Positions 1-8,511 of a stretch of DNA of 36,339 bases are shown piece after piece. A model generated the notes under the pieces. It ran no database searches. It was not told the origin of the DNA and saw only the letters and a list, made by a program, of their open reading frames with translations. The position numbers were made by a program, and so were the translations under genes. Position 1 is the first letter of the stretch. Each line of letters begins with the position of its first letter. This stretch comes from Bifidobacteriaceae bacterium (GTDB taxonomy: Bacteria; Actinomycetota; Actinomycetes; Actinomycetales; WQXJ01). The stretch spans positions 1 through 36,339 of the forward strand of contig JAISBQ010000253.1 in the NCBI GenBank assembly GCA_031266115.1, given 5' to 3'.

Positions 1-993
1 CCCCGCGATGGCCCCCTCGGCGAGCGCCCCATCCGCCCCGCCGATCCCGGTGATCTCACCGGCCGCCCACACCCCGCACACCGAGGTGCGCATGTCGCCG
101 TCGACGGCGACAAGCCGGCGTGGAGTCAGCGCACACCCAGCCGCGAGCGCCAGGTCGAGCCGGGGGACGAACCCATGGCCGAGACACGCCGCGTCGACCT
201 CCACCTGGCGGTGTGAGCCCGGAATCGGACGCCAATCGGGGTCGAGGCGGGCGAGGGTAACAGCCTCGACCCGGCCGTCACCATGTGCCGCGACTACCGC
301 CTCGCCGGCGCGCCACGGCACTCGACCCCTGCGCATCGCCCGGACGTAGGTTGCCAGCTCCCCCACCTTGCCCACCGCCGAGACCAGTTCCCACGGCCGT
401 GTGAGCCAGTGTCGCGCCAGGTGTCCACGACGGTTCGCCTCATGAACACCCACCACCGTGGCGCCCACGTCCACCAACGCAGCCGCCACGGGCAGCAGGA
501 ACGGCCCCGTGCCCGCGACAATCACGCGCCGCCCCACCGCGATCCCCTCCCCCCTGGCGAACGCTTGGGCGGCCCCAGCCGTGTACACCCCGGGCAACTC
601 CCAGCCTGGGAACGGGACCATCGCGTCATAGGCGCCGGTGGCCAGCACCAACGCGTCGAATTCCCGCACCTGCACGCACCTGTCCGCCGCGTCCGGTTCG
701 CCGGTCGCGGTGACGAGACGGACGCCATCGTCGGTGCGGGCGATAAGGCACACCTCGGTGGAGGTGGCGATCTCGGTGCCCTGGGCCACGGTGCGGTCAC
801 GCAGGCGGGCAAACAGATCGGGCCGATGGAGCGGCGGGAGGGCGGCTGGAGGATCGCACAGGGGCTGGCGCCAGTATTGGCCGCCAACGCCATCGGCGGC
901 ATCGATGAGAGTGACGTGGGCGCCGACGCGGCCCGCGGCCCACGCGGCCACCAAGCCGGCCGGACCTGCGCCGACCACCGCCACGTGGGTCAT
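1..993 (-). CDS. HcnB-like FAD/NAD(P)-dependent oxidoreductase, 3' end cut by window
   Basis: The frame is open from ATG 993 to base 1 (331 codons), so the C-terminus lies outside the window. The N-terminus has an FAD-binding GxGxxG (VVGAGPAG, residues 6-13) followed by VGGQYWRQP. A second dinucleotide fold starts near VIVAGTGPFLLP, around residues 155-165. The visible end, VWAAGEITGIGGADGALAEG, is the FAD-closing motif usual in HcnB, opine-oxidase and D-hydroxyproline-dehydrogenase alpha subunits. Family members are about 450-480 aa, so roughly 130 residues, usually with a BFD-like [2Fe-2S] segment, should be missing. It lies 61 nt downstream of the flavoprotein-ferredoxin fusion on the same strand, so the two probably form one membrane-associated dehydrogenase that oxidises an amino acid or imino acid. 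The family is clear; the substrate is not (glycine, D-hydroxyproline, proline and opines are all possible). Confidence 0.85.
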   Translation of the reverse strand, partial: MTHVAVVGAGPAGLVAAWAAGRVGAHVTLIDAADGVGGQYWRQPLCDPPAALPPLHRPDLFARLRDRTVAQGTEIATSTEVCLIARTDDGVRLVTATGEPDAADRCVQVREFDALVLATGAYDAMVPFPGWELPGVYTAGAAQAFARGEGIAVGRRVIVAGTGPFLLPVAAALVDVGATVVGVHEANRRGHLARHWLTRPWELVSAVGKVGELATYVRAMRRGRVPWRAGEAVVAAHGDGRVEAVTLARLDPDWRPIPGSHRQVEVDAACLGHGFVPRLDLALAAGCALTPRRLVAVDGDMRTSVCGVWAAGEITGIGGADGALAEGAIAG

Positions 994-1054
994 TGGCCGA
1001 CCACCGCACGTGGGTGCCATGAGGGGGGCAGCGCCGAGGTGACCGTCACCCTGG

Positions 1055-2608
1055 TCATGAGGTCACCGCCGCTGGGTTGCGGCTCACGGCGTCGCCGTCG
1101 TGGGCGCGGCGCTGGCATGCGCGGATGTCACGGTCGCCGTTGACGGTGACCAGGCAGTCGAAGCAGACGCCGATGCCGCACAGGACGCCACGTGGGGCAC
1201 CTGACCGGGCTGTGCGCCACGCGCGATACCCGCCACCAAGCAGGATCCCGGCGACGGTCTGGCCAGCCCTGCCCCGCACGGCCTCGCCCTCGAACCGAAT
1301 GACGATGTCGCCGCCGCGCCGCGGTGATGCGGGTGCCCGCGGTCCGGAGCCCGGACCGATGTGGGGAGGCCGCGCGCGGGCCGGTGATGGAGGGCGTGCG
1401 GCCGTCGTCGTGGCGGCCGCGGCCGCGCTGAGCGACGGACGCTCGGGCGAGAACGGGGTGGGATCGATCGACGATCCGGCCGCGCTCGGCCTATCCGGCA
1501 AGCCGGCGCCGACCATCAACTCGGCCACCAGATCACCGGTGGCCGGTGCGAGACCGATCCCAGCGCCCTCGTGTCCGGTCGCGCACCACAGACCGGGTAG
1601 GCGATCGAAGCTTCCGATCACCGGCAGATGGTCCGGTACGAACGGGCGAAAGCCCAGGTAGGCACGCATAAGACCGACCTCGGCGAGGAAGGGAAACAGG
1701 GAGATCGCCCGGCGGGCGATCTCGGCGAGCACCATTGGGCGTAGGCCAGCGTCGAAGCCGACCTGTTCGCGGCTCGATCCGATCAGCACCGTCCCGGCGC
1801 GCGTCGATTCCACCACGGCGCTCACCCGCAACCCCGCGGCGGCGGACTGGGTCGCGGCCACGTAGTCGCCGTCGTACACCTTGTGCCGCACCCGCCGTGG
1901 CATCGGCATGGTGACCAGCACCATCCCACGCCGAGGGGACACGGGAAGGTCCACGCCGAGGCGCCGACCCACCTCACCGGACCATGGCCCGGCAGCGAGC
2001 ACCACACCGGCCGCTGACACATCTCCGGCCGTGGTTCGCACACCGCCAAGCCGTCCCCCACGCCCGCCGAGGGGCCCAGTCACCTCGACACCGGGGTGGA
2101 TAGTGGCACCGGCGCGGCGCGCCGAGGCCAGCAGCGCCTGGGTGGCGATCACCGGGTGAAGCTGCGCATCTTGCGGGTAGTGGACCGCCGCGACGATCCC
2201 GTCGGCCAGGTCCGGTTCGAGTTCCCGCCATCGGTCCTCGCTGAGGTTGACAGCGTCCACGCCGGCGCCCCGCCCGGCTCGGGCAAACTCACCCAGCCGC
2301 GCCGCACCGTCCTGCGAAGCGACGGCGACAATCCCGCCCTTGCGCTCAAACTCCAGGCCGGGGAACCTCGGGCCGAGTTCCTCGGCGAGCTCGGCGGCAA
2401 GCTCGGCCCAGCGACGCAGCGACACCAGGGCCATGTCGAGTTCGGGCCCAGGACCCTTGTCTGAGACGAGGAGATTGCCCTCACCGTGGGCGCTTGTCTC
2501 TGCCCCCGGCTGGCCCTTGTCGAGGACCGCGACGCCGACCCCGGCCCGCGCCAGCGCCCGGGCGCAGGCTGCCCCGACGATCCCCGCGCCGATGATCACG
2601 ACATCCAC
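1055..2608 (-). CDS. DAO-family FAD oxidoreductase fused to C-terminal [2Fe-2S] domain
   Basis: The frame is open well upstream, but homology-like sequence starts at GTG 2608: VDVVIIGAGIVG is the FAD-binding GxGxxG at residues 7-12. The preceding residues are low-complexity shadow. From this start the protein is 517 aa. Residues 1 to about 390 resemble the HcnC/ThiO/DadA class of D-amino-acid-oxidase-fold flavoproteins, with the late motif WCATGHEGAGIGLAPATG. Residues about 434-517 form a short ferredoxin-like domain with Cys477, Cys482, Cys485 and Cys498 (C-x4-C-x2-C-x12-C), the HcnA-type pattern. In hydrogen cyanide synthase and related dehydrogenases these are usually separate subunits, so the fusion is notable. 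It precedes the HcnB-like gene, giving a complete alpha/beta/gamma set in two genes. Likely role: oxidation of a small amino or imino acid with electrons passed through Fe-S and FAD. The substrate is unknown. Confidence 0.85.
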   Translation of the reverse strand: MDVVIIGAGIVGAACARALARAGVGVAVLDKGQPGAETSAHGEGNLLVSDKGPGPELDMALVSLRRWAELAAELAEELGPRFPGLEFERKGGIVAVASQDGAARLGEFARAGRGAGVDAVNLSEDRWRELEPDLADGIVAAVHYPQDAQLHPVIATQALLASARRAGATIHPGVEVTGPLGGRGGRLGGVRTTAGDVSAAGVVLAAGPWSGEVGRRLGVDLPVSPRRGMVLVTMPMPRRVRHKVYDGDYVAATQSAAAGLRVSAVVESTRAGTVLIGSSREQVGFDAGLRPMVLAEIARRAISLFPFLAEVGLMRAYLGFRPFVPDHLPVIGSFDRLPGLWCATGHEGAGIGLAPATGDLVAELMVGAGLPDRPSAAGSSIDPTPFSPERPSLSAAAAATTTAARPPSPARARPPHIGPGSGPRAPASPRRGGDIVIRFEGEAVRGRAGQTVAGILLGGGYRAWRTARSGAPRGVLCGIGVCFDCLVTVNGDRDIRACQRRAHDGDAVSRNPAAVTS

Positions 2609-3059
2609 CGCTCGTGGAAGGTCCCCGGTGCCCCGCGCCAGAGCCAACCCGTCCACCGCAAGGGAAGGGCCCGCCCGCTCGCGGGCGACCCGCCGGCCCT
2701 GGACCCGGTCCGTCGCTCCCGTGCGGTCTACCGCGTGTGCAGCAGGACCGGACGGTGTCACGCTGGGGCTCCTCGGATCGGGCCGGCCCCACCTCGAAGT
2801 GGGACGCCAACGACGCCCCAACCCTACTGCCCGCCCTGGTGGACTGGCGCGGGAGGCCTGGACCTCGGGTAGTTGGTGCCGAGTTGAGCCGTCGGGTAGC
2901 AAATCCTCCCTCCCGGGAGCCCAAACACTCAACTCGGCGGTCTGCGGAGCCCCCGGAGACGGCGAGTCCGAGGGTTCGAGTCGTGGATCCGGCGTTGTGA
3001 GGACTCAATGGCTCAACTCGGCAACCACCGTGCGTGGCCGGCGTGAGAGGCTAGTGGCG
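2609..3059. other. Divergent intergenic region
   Basis: This 451-nt gap separates the divergent dehydrogenase operon and the first glycosyltransferase, so both promoters should lie here. I see no convincing gene in it. It holds a palindromic element (2878-2938) and a further copy of its right arm (3010-3022). A TAGTGG sequence at 3052-3057, just before ATG 3060, is only a weak -10 candidate. Confidence 0.6.
2878..2938. repeat. Palindromic intergenic element E (GCCGAGTT family)
   Basis: The left arm GCCGAGTTGAG and right arm CTCAACTCGGC are perfect 11-bp inverted repeats at the two ends of a 61-nt element. The interior keeps a GGG...GCCCAAAC layout like elements A-D elsewhere in the window. 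The outer GCCGAGTT/AACTCGGC is shared with them, while the inner arm bases differ on both sides in a way that keeps pairing. A second perfect partner for the left arm, GGCTCAACTCGGC, lies at 3010-3022 (13 bp). Confidence 0.6.
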
Positions 3060-4886
3060 ATGTCCGTCTTCCGGCGCCAGCCGCGCCTTGACCTTAGTGT
3101 CGATCTCGCGCTACCCCTGGGGCCACAGTTCGCGCCGCACGCCGGCAGCGACCGGCTCGACATCGCCGTGCCCGATGCCGCAACTCTCCGGGCGCTGGCG
3201 TGGGCGGACCCGGACGTGTGGCACGGACACACCGTCGCGGTGCACATCGCCCCCTACACCCCGCCGGCTCCGGGGTGGCGCCCCAGGCTTCCCGCGCTCG
3301 GCACCCTCGCTGACTTCACCGTCACCCGCGACGACGCCGGTGGCGGGCTCACCCTAAGACTCACGTTGGCCGAGGCCGCCCCTCTCGCCGCGTTCGCCCA
3401 CGCGCTGGCTGGCGTGGCCGAACCGCTGCCCGCCCGTCTGGCTCAGGCGCGGGCCGCCATCGGCGTCGAGACGCCCGAGCCATTGACGCAAGCACCTACG
3501 GTGCTCGCTGTCCCGGATCCGGAGGGCGGCGACGCCTCGGACCCGACCGTGCCCCCCTGGGATCTGGTCGCCGACTTGGGTCAGGTCCCCGAACCCGGCT
3601 CGGATTCCCTCACCCGCGTGCATGTGCGCACCCCGCGGCCACTCGTCGACCTCACCGTCCACAACCCCGTGGGCAGACCCCCGTTCCGCGCAACCCGCCA
3701 GGCCAGCGCCACCATGGAGTCAGGCACCATACGCCTGACCCCGACGCCACCGTCGAGGCAGCGCGCCGCCGTGGCTCTCCCGGTGGATCGACCGCTCACC
3801 CGGCGGCAAGTCGCGTGGCTTCACCGCTGCGCCTCGTCCCTGGATTGCCGCGCCTTGACCCCCTCCACCGACGATGACGTCCCTCACGTGGCCGCCCGCC
3901 TCGCCGAGATCGCCGCCACGGGGACCGTGCTGCACGGGGTTCCGCGGCCTGCCACCCGGGGGCTCGACGAGGACCTGGCGACGATGATTGCCAGCCCTTG
4001 GTTCCCCGACAAGGCACTGGCCGTGGAAGGTGAGTTGCGCTCGGTCCGGGGGCGCCGACGGGCCCTGCAGGCCCATTCGCTGGCCGCCCGCTGGTTCGCG
4101 CCGGCCGATCCGGGGGCGCCCCCGCCGCTGGTGGCCGCCCCGGAAGTGTCGGTGGTCCTGGCGACGAAACGGCCGGACAACCTCGCGGTGATCGTGCCCC
4201 AGATCGCCGCCGAGTCCTATCCGCGTATGGAGATTCTGGTCGCCATCCACGGCGACGCCGAGGCTCCGGGCCTGCCCCAGCTCCAGGCTTGGGCGGGTGG
4301 CCGCCCGCTCCGTGCCGCCCGCTTCGCGCCGAGCGCCACCCTGGGGGAGATTCTGGGTCGCCTGTCGTCGATGGCTGACGGCCAACTCATCGCCAAGATG
4401 GACGATGACGATCGGTACGGTACCCATCACCTCGCCGATCTGGTGCTCGCCCAGGCGTACTCGCGGGCCGACATCGTCGGCATGGCGTTGTGGCACCGGT
4501 ATTACGTGGCGCGGAATCTGTCCACGGCGGCGAAGCGGCGAACCTCGGAGGGCTACACGCACTTCGTGCCCGGCGGCACCCTGACCATCACGCGCCAGGC
4601 GCTGAGCGAAGTGGGGGGGTGGCGGCCGGTGCCGCGTTCGGTGGATCGAGCGCTGCTGCAACGGGTGCAACGTCTCGGGGGGCTGGTGTATCGGACGCAT
4701 GGGTTTGGTTATGTCTACTGCCGTTACCCAGACGGACACACCTGGAACCCAGATGACGAGGCCGTGATCGCCAAGGCCGGCGACCGCTGGGCCGGCCCTG
4801 CACCCGTTCACCTGGAGATGCCGAACGCGTTCGACCAGGCGACATGCGTGGTGGCTCCGTGGGCTCGCCCAGTGGAATCGGGCTGA
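3060..4886 (+). CDS. Glycosyltransferase family 2 with long N-terminal region
   Basis: The protein is 608 aa from ATG 3060. Residues about 362-570 form a GT-A glycosyltransferase: the strand VSVVLATKRP opens the nucleotide-binding fold, MDDDDRYG (447-454) supplies the DxD-type metal and sugar-nucleotide site, and GGTLTITRQALSEVGGW (505-521) is the usual acceptor-side segment. Residues 1-350 have no family I recognise. They contain VPPWDLVADLG (165-174) and a short FRATRQASATMESG stretch (209-222), and may be a lineage-specific binding or scaffold domain. No membrane segment is evident, so it should act at the cytoplasmic face. The next gene, a GT2-GT4 fusion, lies 223 nt downstream on the same strand, which suggests shared synthesis of a wall or capsular polysaccharide. 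Sugar donor and acceptor cannot be read from sequence. Confidence 0.85.
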   Translation: MSVFRRQPRLDLSVDLALPLGPQFAPHAGSDRLDIAVPDAATLRALAWADPDVWHGHTVAVHIAPYTPPAPGWRPRLPALGTLADFTVTRDDAGGGLTLRLTLAEAAPLAAFAHALAGVAEPLPARLAQARAAIGVETPEPLTQAPTVLAVPDPEGGDASDPTVPPWDLVADLGQVPEPGSDSLTRVHVRTPRPLVDLTVHNPVGRPPFRATRQASATMESGTIRLTPTPPSRQRAAVALPVDRPLTRRQVAWLHRCASSLDCRALTPSTDDDVPHVAARLAEIAATGTVLHGVPRPATRGLDEDLATMIASPWFPDKALAVEGELRSVRGRRRALQAHSLAARWFAPADPGAPPPLVAAPEVSVVLATKRPDNLAVIVPQIAAESYPRMEILVAIHGDAEAPGLPQLQAWAGGRPLRAARFAPSATLGEILGRLSSMADGQLIAKMDDDDRYGTHHLADLVLAQAYSRADIVGMALWHRYYVARNLSTAAKRRTSEGYTHFVPGGTLTITRQALSEVGGWRPVPRSVDRALLQRVQRLGGLVYRTHGFGYVYCRYPDGHTWNPDDEAVIAKAGDRWAGPAPVHLEMPNAFDQATCVVAPWARPVESG

Positions 4887-4930
4887 GGCGCGCACCACGC
4901 CACAGACCTCATGTCCACCACGTGAGCTAA

Positions 4931-4947
4931 CCCTTGTCCGCCAAGGG
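4931..4947 (+). terminator. Possible weak terminator hairpin
   Basis: CCCTTG pairs with CAAGGG around a five-base loop, 44 nt after the glycosyltransferase stop. No T-run follows, so intrinsic termination is uncertain. Confidence 0.3.
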
Positions 4948-4987
4948 GGTCAACCTCAGTGTCCGTCGCGGCTGGATCCCTCACTGG

Positions 4988-4993
4988 TAGGCT
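4988..4993 (+). promoter_or_regulatory. Candidate -10 box for the GT2-GT4 gene
   Basis: TAGGCT fits the actinobacterial TANNNT consensus and lies about 115 nt upstream of ATG 5110, implying a leader of around 110 nt. No good -35 sequence is seen. Confidence 0.35.
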
Positions 4994-5109
4994 GGCGCCT
5001 CGTTGCCGGCTTGGTGGCCCTCGACATCGGTGCTCCCACTCGGCGCCAGATCGTCCTTGCCACCTCGTATCTCGCCAGTTGGCATCGCACTTGCTAAGGG
5101 AGCCGCGCA

Positions 5110-8100
5110 ATGCCGCCCAGCCCACGCCCACCGGCAGGCAAGTCCGACGCCGGCGCGCCGACCCGGCGGAGCCCCGAGCAGCGCCGCGCCCTGATCGCCA
5201 AGCTCTTCAACCCCCGCTGGTACGCGCGGCGCCGCTTCACGCCGGATGATGCGCCGGGCACGCCGTCGACGCCCGCCACGGACCTCGACTCCGGTCAGCT
5301 GCTCACGGATTACATCGAATGCGGTGCCGCGCTCGACCTCCCGCCACACCCCCTGTTCGATCCGGTGTGGTACCGCGCCCAGCGGCCGGACCGGGCCAAG
5401 GGTGAACTGCTCGTGGAGCACTATTTGTCGCGCGGCGCGCACCTGTCGCCACATCCGTGCTTCGACCCCGCGTCTCCCGCGGCGAAGGCCGCGCCGCCCG
5501 GGCGCAATCCGCTCCTGTACTACCTGCGCCACTCCGAAACATGGGGGCTTGCTCCCAATCCCTTGTTCGATGGCGCGCGCTACCTGCGCGAATCCCCGGA
5601 CGTCGCACAGGCCGGGGCTCATCCCCTGCTTCACTATCTCCGTGCCGGCCGGCGCGAAGGGCGCGGGACCTTCCCCCGGGTGGATTTGGCCCTCTTCAGT
5701 GCGGTGGCCGGCGGCGTCTCCCGGCAAGGCGCCTTGGTGGATTTCCTCAGCGCGCACCGGCCTTCGGCGGCGGTAGCCAAAGCCGAGATTCCCTTGGCCG
5801 CGATCGAGGAGCCCGCACGGACCGCCACCGCCTTAGAATCAGCGCGCTGGGCCTACACCGAGAAGGCTATTGTGCGCCGGGCGCGTCTCTACGCAGCGGT
5901 TGCCCCACTCTTCGATCCGGAGTGGTATGCCGCACAACGTTTTGGGCCCGACCTCGCCGGTGACCTTGGCGCGCTCGATATTGGGGCCGGTACCCTGCTC
6001 GACGATTATCTTCTGGTCGGTGCGGCGATGGGCCTCGCCCCTCACCCGCTGTTCGATCCACGCTGGTATGCCGGTCGTGTGGGTCATATCCCAGAGAACA
6101 TGGTGGCGGTGGAACACTATCTGACCCATGGTGCGGCCATCTCACCGCACCCCGCCTTCGACCCCACATCGCCAGCAGCCAAGGCCGCTCCCGATGGCGC
6201 AAATCCCCTCGTCCACTATCTGACTCACCCGCAGACGTGGCGCCTGGCACCCAACGACCTTTTCGACGGTGACTATTACTTGGACACGTATTCCGACGTC
6301 ACCTTGGTCCAGATGAATCCGCTCGTCCACTATCTGCTGTATGGGGAGGCCGAAAAGCGTTCTCCTTCACCGCGGTTCAGTCCTGAAGTCTACCGGGGAA
6401 TGGTGGCGGTCCCGGCCGGAGAAAACACCGTCGTCTATTGCCTGCGGCAGCGCGGCGGAGACGATTCTCCCAATACCGAAGGAATCGCGTTCGCGGTGCA
6501 CGAGAGACCGCTCGTGTCGATTGTCATTCCGGTGTACGGCCATTGGGCGCATACCCGTGCCTGTCTCCTCGCGTTGGCCGCCTCGGATCCGGAGCCCAGC
6601 TTCGAAGTGATCGTTGTCGACGATGCCGGTCCGGACCACACCGCTGACCTCCTGGCCGGCGCATCGGGGGTGACGGTGATCCGTCACGAGACCAACACCG
6701 GCTATGTGGGCGCCTGCAACACGGGAATCGCCGCCGCCCGCGGCACCTATATTGCGCTCCTCAATAACGACACCCGTGTCGCCCCAGATTGGCTGGCCCC
6801 CCTGGTGGAAACACTGACGGACGATGGCGTAGGGCTAGTGGGCGCGAAACTCATCTATCCCGACGGTCAGCTTCAAGAGGCCGGCGGGATCATTTTCTCC
6901 GATGGTTCCGGATTCAACTATGGCCATGGCCATCCAGCGGCGAACTCGGAGTTCAATTACCGGAGAGTTGTCGACTACTGCTCGGGAGCCGCCATCGTTG
7001 TCCGCGCCTCGATTCTGCATGAGTTGGGTGGCTTGGACGAGACCTTCGCCCCCGCGTACTACGATGATACAGATCTGGCATTCGCCGTGCGCGCTGCCGG
7101 CTATTCGGTGGTCTACGATCCGCGCGCGGTGGTGATTCACGACGAGGGCGTATCCCATGGCACGGACGAGTCGACAGGAATCAAAGCCTATCAGGTGGTC
7201 AATCAACTCAAGTTCCGGGAAAAATGGGCCGGAGTCTTGACGTGGCAGCTACCCCCCGCACCTGAATTGGTTGAGCGCGCCGCCCGCGCGCATCAGGGGC
7301 GAGACCTCGTTGTGGTGATCGACCACCTCATCCCCGACCCGAATGAGGATTCTGGCTCTGTGAGAATGACCGGGCTGATCAAGGAGTTGATTCGCCAGGG
7401 GCATGGAGTCCTCTTCATTCCGCACCTACCACGAGTCGGCACACGTGAGGGTGCCGCGCTGCGCGCGATGGGCGTGGAAGTCGCCTACGGTCCCCACGAT
7501 TGGCCCGAGTTTCTCGCGGCGCTGGATGGATCAGTCTCGGCGGTGATCGTATCGCGAATTCCCACAGCCCTCGCGTTCGCCCCCGTGGTCCGAGCGGCCT
7601 TGCCGGGGGTTCCGTTGATCTTCGACACGGTGGACCTACACTTCCTGCGGCTCGAACGCGAGGCCGGCATCGCGCCCACACCTGGCGCTCTAGCCGCCGC
7701 CAGCCTGACCCGCGAGTTGGAATTGGCCATGATCCGGGCGAGCGAGACCACCTTGGTGGTCTCGCAGGTGGAGAGGGACTTGTTGGCTCCATTGGTCCCC
7801 GAGGCCAATATCCAGGTCCTGTCGAATGTGCACGAGCGCCTCGCCGATGAAGCGATCGCCGGCGTTGAAGGCCGCGACGGCATAGTCTTCGTGGGTAGCT
7901 TCGCCCACACTCCCAACCAGGACGCGGTGCGGTGGTTTGTCGCCGAAGTGCTGCCGCTCGTCCGCCGCACGCTCCCTGACATGCCGGTACGCATTGTCGG
8001 CAAGAACCCACCAGACATCCTGATCGACGAAGCGCCTCCCGGCGTCGAGTATCTCGGCTGGGTTGAGAGTCTCGCGGGAGTCTATGCTTCGGCCCGGATG

Positions 8101-8412
8101 GCGATCGCGCCGCTGCGGTATGGAGCCGGAGTCAAGGGCAAGATCGGCGAGGCCATGGCCTTCGGGATCCCGGTCATCACCACGTCGGTGGGCGCGGAGG
8201 GTATGGGGCTCGAGGACGGCAAGACCGCGATGGTGGCCGATTCTGCAGAAGGGTTCGCGGCCGCCATCGTCCAGATGGACTCGGACGATGCCCTGTGGCG
8301 GCGCGTGGCGCGCGACGCGCGCGAGCATGTGGACCGCACCCTCGGCACCGCCCGGTTCGCCGAGGTGTTGCGCGATGTGATCACTCCGCCAGGCCAGCTT
8401 GGGGGGCGTTGA
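5110..8412 (+). CDS. Bifunctional GT2-GT4 glycosyltransferase with duplicated N-terminal LFDPxWY repeats
   Basis: This 1100-aa protein starts at ATG 5110 with AAGGGAG seven bases upstream. Residues about 30-190 and 265-425 are two copies of one unit. Each copy contains LFDPxWY, a VEHYLxxGA segment, SPHPxFDPxSPAAKAAP, NPLxxYL and LFDGxxYL...DV...HPL/NPLxHYLxxG. Such FDxxYYL/NPDV/HYLxxG repeats are known next to polysaccharide glycosyltransferases. Residues about 467-690 are a GT-A domain (VSIVIPVYGH, VVDDAG, LLNNDTRV with the NND metal site at 552-554, and YYDDTDLAFAVRAAGY). Residues about 730-1095 are a GT-B/GT4 domain (GIVFVGSFAHTPNQDAV, YGAGVKGKIGEAMAFGIPVI with the sugar-nucleotide-binding glutamate). 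It could add two successive sugars to a surface glycan from the cytoplasmic side. Linkages and donors are unknown. Confidence 0.9.
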   Translation: MPPSPRPPAGKSDAGAPTRRSPEQRRALIAKLFNPRWYARRRFTPDDAPGTPSTPATDLDSGQLLTDYIECGAALDLPPHPLFDPVWYRAQRPDRAKGELLVEHYLSRGAHLSPHPCFDPASPAAKAAPPGRNPLLYYLRHSETWGLAPNPLFDGARYLRESPDVAQAGAHPLLHYLRAGRREGRGTFPRVDLALFSAVAGGVSRQGALVDFLSAHRPSAAVAKAEIPLAAIEEPARTATALESARWAYTEKAIVRRARLYAAVAPLFDPEWYAAQRFGPDLAGDLGALDIGAGTLLDDYLLVGAAMGLAPHPLFDPRWYAGRVGHIPENMVAVEHYLTHGAAISPHPAFDPTSPAAKAAPDGANPLVHYLTHPQTWRLAPNDLFDGDYYLDTYSDVTLVQMNPLVHYLLYGEAEKRSPSPRFSPEVYRGMVAVPAGENTVVYCLRQRGGDDSPNTEGIAFAVHERPLVSIVIPVYGHWAHTRACLLALAASDPEPSFEVIVVDDAGPDHTADLLAGASGVTVIRHETNTGYVGACNTGIAAARGTYIALLNNDTRVAPDWLAPLVETLTDDGVGLVGAKLIYPDGQLQEAGGIIFSDGSGFNYGHGHPAANSEFNYRRVVDYCSGAAIVVRASILHELGGLDETFAPAYYDDTDLAFAVRAAGYSVVYDPRAVVIHDEGVSHGTDESTGIKAYQVVNQLKFREKWAGVLTWQLPPAPELVERAARAHQGRDLVVVIDHLIPDPNEDSGSVRMTGLIKELIRQGHGVLFIPHLPRVGTREGAALRAMGVEVAYGPHDWPEFLAALDGSVSAVIVSRIPTALAFAPVVRAALPGVPLIFDTVDLHFLRLEREAGIAPTPGALAAASLTRELELAMIRASETTLVVSQVERDLLAPLVPEANIQVLSNVHERLADEAIAGVEGRDGIVFVGSFAHTPNQDAVRWFVAEVLPLVRRTLPDMPVRIVGKNPPDILIDEAPPGVEYLGWVESLAGVYASARMAIAPLRYGAGVKGKIGEAMAFGIPVITTSVGAEGMGLEDGKTAMVADSAEGFAAAIVQMDSDDALWRRVARDAREHVDRTLGTARFAEVLRDVITPPGQLGGR

Positions 8413-8455
8413 CCCGACCTCGGCTGATGTCACTCGCTCGTCCCCAGTGGGTCGT

Positions 8456-8500
8456 CTTGCCTCAAACGGGATGGTTGACTTGCCTCAAACGGGATGGTTG
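8456..8500. repeat. Two-copy tandem 23-mer upstream of the DUF4143 gene
   Basis: A 22-nt unit containing TTGCCTCAAACGGGATGG occurs perfectly at 8456-8477 and 8479-8500, a period of 23. The second copy runs into the Shine-Dalgarno sequence TTGGAGG (8498-8504) of the next gene. It could be an operator or a small duplication scar at the edge of the inserted block. Confidence 0.75.
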
Positions 8501-8511
8501 GAGGCCAAGAC

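Noticed and set aside
283-1143. 286-codon plus-strand frame at the window start
   Set aside because: It is antisense to the HcnB-like gene, whose minus-strand translation has clear FAD and NAD motifs; the plus frame has none.
2609-2932. N-terminal extension of about 108 residues on the DAO-Fe-S fusion
   Set aside because: The added residues are Arg/Pro/Gly-rich with no family match, and the conserved FAD strand begins exactly at GTG 2608.
2955-2990. tRNA-like T-loop (GGTTCGAGTC)
   Set aside because: The flanking bases do not form a T-stem, and no acceptor stem or anticodon arm can be drawn around it.
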